This document shows, one piece after another, positions 61,099 through 64,000 of a DNA stretch of 64,000 nucleotides. Source of the stretch: Struthio camelus (lineage: Eukaryota; Chordata; Aves; Struthioniformes; Struthionidae); assembly GCF_040807025.1 (NCBI RefSeq), contig NC_090946.1:83016641-83080640 (forward strand), given 5' to 3'. How positions within the stretch are numbered: position 1 is the first letter of the stretch; the number at the start of each line of letters is the position of its first letter. Below the pieces are notes generated by a model. It was not told the origin of the DNA. It worked only from the letters and a program-made list of their open reading frames with translations, and made no database searches. A program made the position numbers and the translations under genes.

Positions 61099-63907
61099 GT
61101 AAGTAACTGTGAAGAGTTATAAAGCCTTACCATGTTCGTTCTGTTGGTTGAGAATTTTGATAATAAATGTGCCTATTTTCAGTTTGTGTATTGCTTTTGT
61201 ATCCTTTGAGTTTTTCCAATTTACATTATTTTCACTCATCTAGTATTGTAGAGTATCAGAACATAAAATTTTCCTTAACGTTGTTTGTGTGGAAAAACGC
61301 GGAGGAGAGTGAAAAGCACACTTTCTCATAACTCAGAAGCGCTTGGAATTAAAATAAACTTAATCACAGAAAAGGTAAGAGGTAATTCTCAATAACGTTA
61401 AATTCTTGACTGTCATGTAACCCTGAATTTAATCCTTGCTACTGAGCAAATATCCATATCCATGCTGGCAGAAACAGGTAAGTGTGTACCTTTCTTCTCT
61501 GCCCTGTGTTCACAATGCACATCCCTTCCAGTTAATGGAGTAGACTGTTATGTCAGAGAGATTCATCTGGGTAAAAAGTGAAATACAGAGAAAAACAACT
61601 TCAATAATATTGTCAAGTTTAGTTATAACACTATATTAACATTTCCAGAAATGATAGTTTAACTTTGTGTGGGTATGCATATATATATGCGTACTTACAC
61701 ATACACATACAATACTTGGACATTGAGTGGGCCCTTATCAACGCAGAGTAAAGGTTTACTGTGCTAGGGTAGACTGCCGGGACTGGCTCTTGAGCTAAAC
61801 TCTTGGATAACGTTCTGCTCTGAGGTATGTTTTTCTGTGACGCAATTTCATGCGTGCGTGTTTGTGTGTGTATACGTATACATACATACATACACACATA
61901 CATTTAAAAATCAGGGGGGAAATACATATATATATATATATATATATATTTCCCTGTGTTTAAGAAAATTCCCCACACGTTGTCAAATTTATTGAAAGTT
62001 AGCTTTCCAGATCAGTAGCGATCAACAGTGAACTAGACGTTGGGACTGGGAATTGCTGGGTTTATAGATTTTAAAAAACAAAAGGGATATTGTGAGCGTA
62101 ATAACATCCATTTCTGTTTGAGTAAAGTAGTCCTCTGATAAGCATTCTTTAGCTCTATTTCTTTTATAGATTGTCCAATGATTGTAACAATATTATATTC
62201 CAATGTATTTTTTAAACAAAAATGTTCTTTACTACTATTAACTATTTGCTAATGCATACCAAATTTTCTTTTCCTTATTATTCATATTAGTCTCTCTTAA
62301 ACTGTCGTTTAAATAAGATTAAACATACAGAAATGTCACAGATCAGTAAAAATAATTAGAATAGTTCAGGTCCCCAGTTTCCTCAGTTTTAACTGTGAGT
62401 GGCACTTTTAAGTGGCAAGTAGGAAACCTTAATTCCACTATTCTGACTTTAATTTTCATTTGTATTTACAGCAAGGCTGATGTTCACTTGCTGTGAACCA
62501 CTGCCACATAGTAACAGAATTGCTTACAATACATTTAGTCCTGTTCTTTTCTAACTGGGCTACTGCTGTCAAGAGCCGGTCTGGTATTTCAGCAGTTTCT
62601 GGTGGCTCTCACCTCTTCAGTGGCTTTATTTTCTTGTACTTTTTTTGCACAGATATATTTCCTTGAGTATTAGACATTAATTTAAATTAACTAGAGTATT
62701 AACTGAATTGTTTAGGTAGGTTAACTAGATTATACACTATAGCCTAGATTCATGATATTTTAAAACTGGGTATGATTTAAAGAGAATACACATAAACTTA
62801 GTTTTTGGAAAACAAGTGTTTCAAACTGAAAATGTTCTGCTTTGTGACATTTCTTTAAATTATATGGTATAAGTAAAATATGTAATTACAAAACTACAAA
62901 TTGTACTTTCTAAATGCGTGTTTGCACGTGTATATATAGACATGGGCTTCTCCCTCTCTCAATCTCCTTTTCTCTCTCTCTCTCCCCTCTCTGTGGCTGT
63001 TCCACAGTTGTATGTTTGTTTGCTTGTTTTCAGTTTACCCCTCTTACCCCTTTGTTTTTGATTTTTTAGCTTTCCCTGATAACAACCTACTTCCAGAAAC
63101 TACTGTGGCATCAGCAGTGTCCTGTCTTCCCTCGCATTGTCCATGATATTGTCATGTCATCTTCCAGTCTGCCTGTCTTGTACTTTTAAAATTAATCTTT
63201 TCAGGTCTTGGACTTAGTGCTGTGACTACTTGCTGTGTTGCTGCACAGAGCTTTACGCTGTGAGGCCCTCTTCTTTGCTGCCCTTTAGACCAGTAAACGG
63301 CATTTGATTGAGCTTACGTTCAGGCCGTTGGAAGGAACAGCAAACGTTGGATGGGAAATACAAAATACGCCGTTAAAATTCGTGTTCCTTTGTTGTTCAG
63401 TTACGCTTTGCAAAGCTTCAGAAACCTAGGTTTGCCCATATAATTTTTATTTTTCTTTTTCAGCGTTGAGATGTATTTTCCCCAGAATGACTCCTGGATA
63501 GGCCTGGCACCTCTTAGCATTCCCCGCTATGAATTCGGAATATGCGTCCTAGACCAGAAAATCTATGTTGTAGGAGGGATTGCAACCCACGTGTGTCAAG
63601 GCATCAGTTACCGAAAGCATGAGAATTCAGTGGAGTGCTGGGACCCCGATACGAACACGTGGGCATCTCTCAAAAGGATGTTTGAGAGCCGGAGTACTCT
63701 GGGAGTGGTGGTTCTGGCAGGAGAGCTCTACGCCTTGGGTGGCTATGACGGGCAGTCTTATCTACGAACTGTGGAGAAATACATTCCTAAAGTTAAGGAA
63801 TGGCAGCTAGTGGCCCCAATGAACAAAACAAGAAGTTGTTTTGCTGCAGCTGTCTTGGATGGAATGATATATGCCATTGGTGGTTATGGTCCTGCCCATA
63901 TGAACAG
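60200..63907 (+). CDS. KLHL28: KLHL28, kelch-like family member 28 (5' part; 3' end off the right edge)
   Basis: Two coding exons, 60200-61098 and 63464-63907, encode about 447 residues of a BTB-BACK-Kelch protein, against about 571 in human. The BTB domain is at about 25-130 (HELCDIILRVGDVKIHAHKV, SPYFKAMFTGNLSE), BACK at about 135-240 (LDPGNCIGISRFAETYGC), and three Kelch repeats begin at about 285 (VLCAVGG, YVVGG, YALGGYDG, YAIGGYG). Family knowledge: such proteins are substrate adaptors of CUL3 ubiquitin ligases; the substrate of KLHL28 is not evident. The ATG lies directly at the acceptor CACAG|ATGGACCAG and opens MDQSSPTYMLANLTHLH, like human. The donor at 63908 leads to the remaining Kelch exons beyond the window. 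Confidence 0.95.
61851..61951. repeat. Compound (GT)n/(CATA)n/(TA)n microsatellite
   Basis: GT/GC dinucleotides, CATA units and then a (TA) run at about 61925-61949, separated by a short unique stretch. Confidence 0.85.
62950..62992. repeat. (CT)n microsatellite
   Basis: Interrupted CT dinucleotide run in KLHL28 intron 2. Confidence 0.85.
63464..63907 (+). CDS. KLHL28: KLHL28 coding exon 2 (Kelch repeats)
   Basis: 148 codons, VEMYFPQNDSWIGLAPLSIP to GYGPAHMN. The acceptor TTTTTCAG completes the split Ser codon; donor ACAG|GTATGT ends in phase 2. Confidence 0.94.
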
Positions 63908-64000
63908 GTATGTGCTTTCCATATGGGTAGCTTGATATCATAAGCTAGAAATCAGCAGAGCTCATTGTTAAGCTTTTGCTCAGCAGCAACTTAAAAAATA

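Larger units (their letters stand above)
61099..63463. other. KLHL28 intron 2
   Basis: AT-rich 2.4-kb intron with microsatellites but no exon or identifiable mobile element. Confidence 0.55.

Overview
This is a vertebrate nuclear window, almost certainly sauropsid and most probably a bird. It has GT-AG introns, CpG-island promoters and decayed CR1 LINE sequence, and its proteins are close to, but not identical with, the mammalian orthologues as I know them. It holds three protein-coding genes in the order known from human 14q21.2: PRPF39, TOGARAM1 and KLHL28. PRPF39 and TOGARAM1 lie on the minus strand and KLHL28 on the plus strand.

Region 1-12.6 kb: the 5' part of PRPF39 (U1 snRNP-associated HAT-repeat splicing factor). 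Nine coding exons, 525 codons, can be joined in phase between 8833 and 558; the C-terminal exons lie off the left edge. The intron after the last visible exon carries a strong box C/D snoRNA candidate (398-481). A CR1 remnant sits in another intron (about 6055-6350). The non-coding first exon and promoter should lie in the CpG island at about 12.36-12.96 kb.

Region 12.98-56.64 kb: the complete TOGARAM1 gene (TOG-domain ciliary microtubule regulator). I assembled 22 coding exons whose phases all agree, giving a predicted 1648-residue protein. Exon 1 encodes the TOG2 domain, the middle exons encode the linker, and exons 13-22 encode TOG3 and TOG4. The N-terminal TOG1 domain of the mammalian protein is not present in this sequence. 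Two linker exons (8 and 12) are phase-symmetric cassettes that I do not recognise in the main human isoform. The 3' end lies less than 100 bp from a tandem array of nine NRF1-like sites that forms part of the PRPF39 promoter island. Introns hold CR1 reverse-transcriptase remnants (about 30.9-31.4 kb) and several unexplained GC-rich patches.

Region 56.64-64 kb: a bidirectional CpG-island promoter, then KLHL28 (BTB-BACK-Kelch CUL3 adaptor). It has a non-coding first exon ending at 57049, a coding exon 60200-61098 and a second coding exon 63464-63907. The remaining Kelch repeats are off the right edge.

No operon-like, CRISPR, prophage or other prokaryotic system is present. The most notable points are the snoRNA with its predicted 18S target, the NRF1-like minisatellite between two nearly abutting genes, and the missing TOG1 domain.
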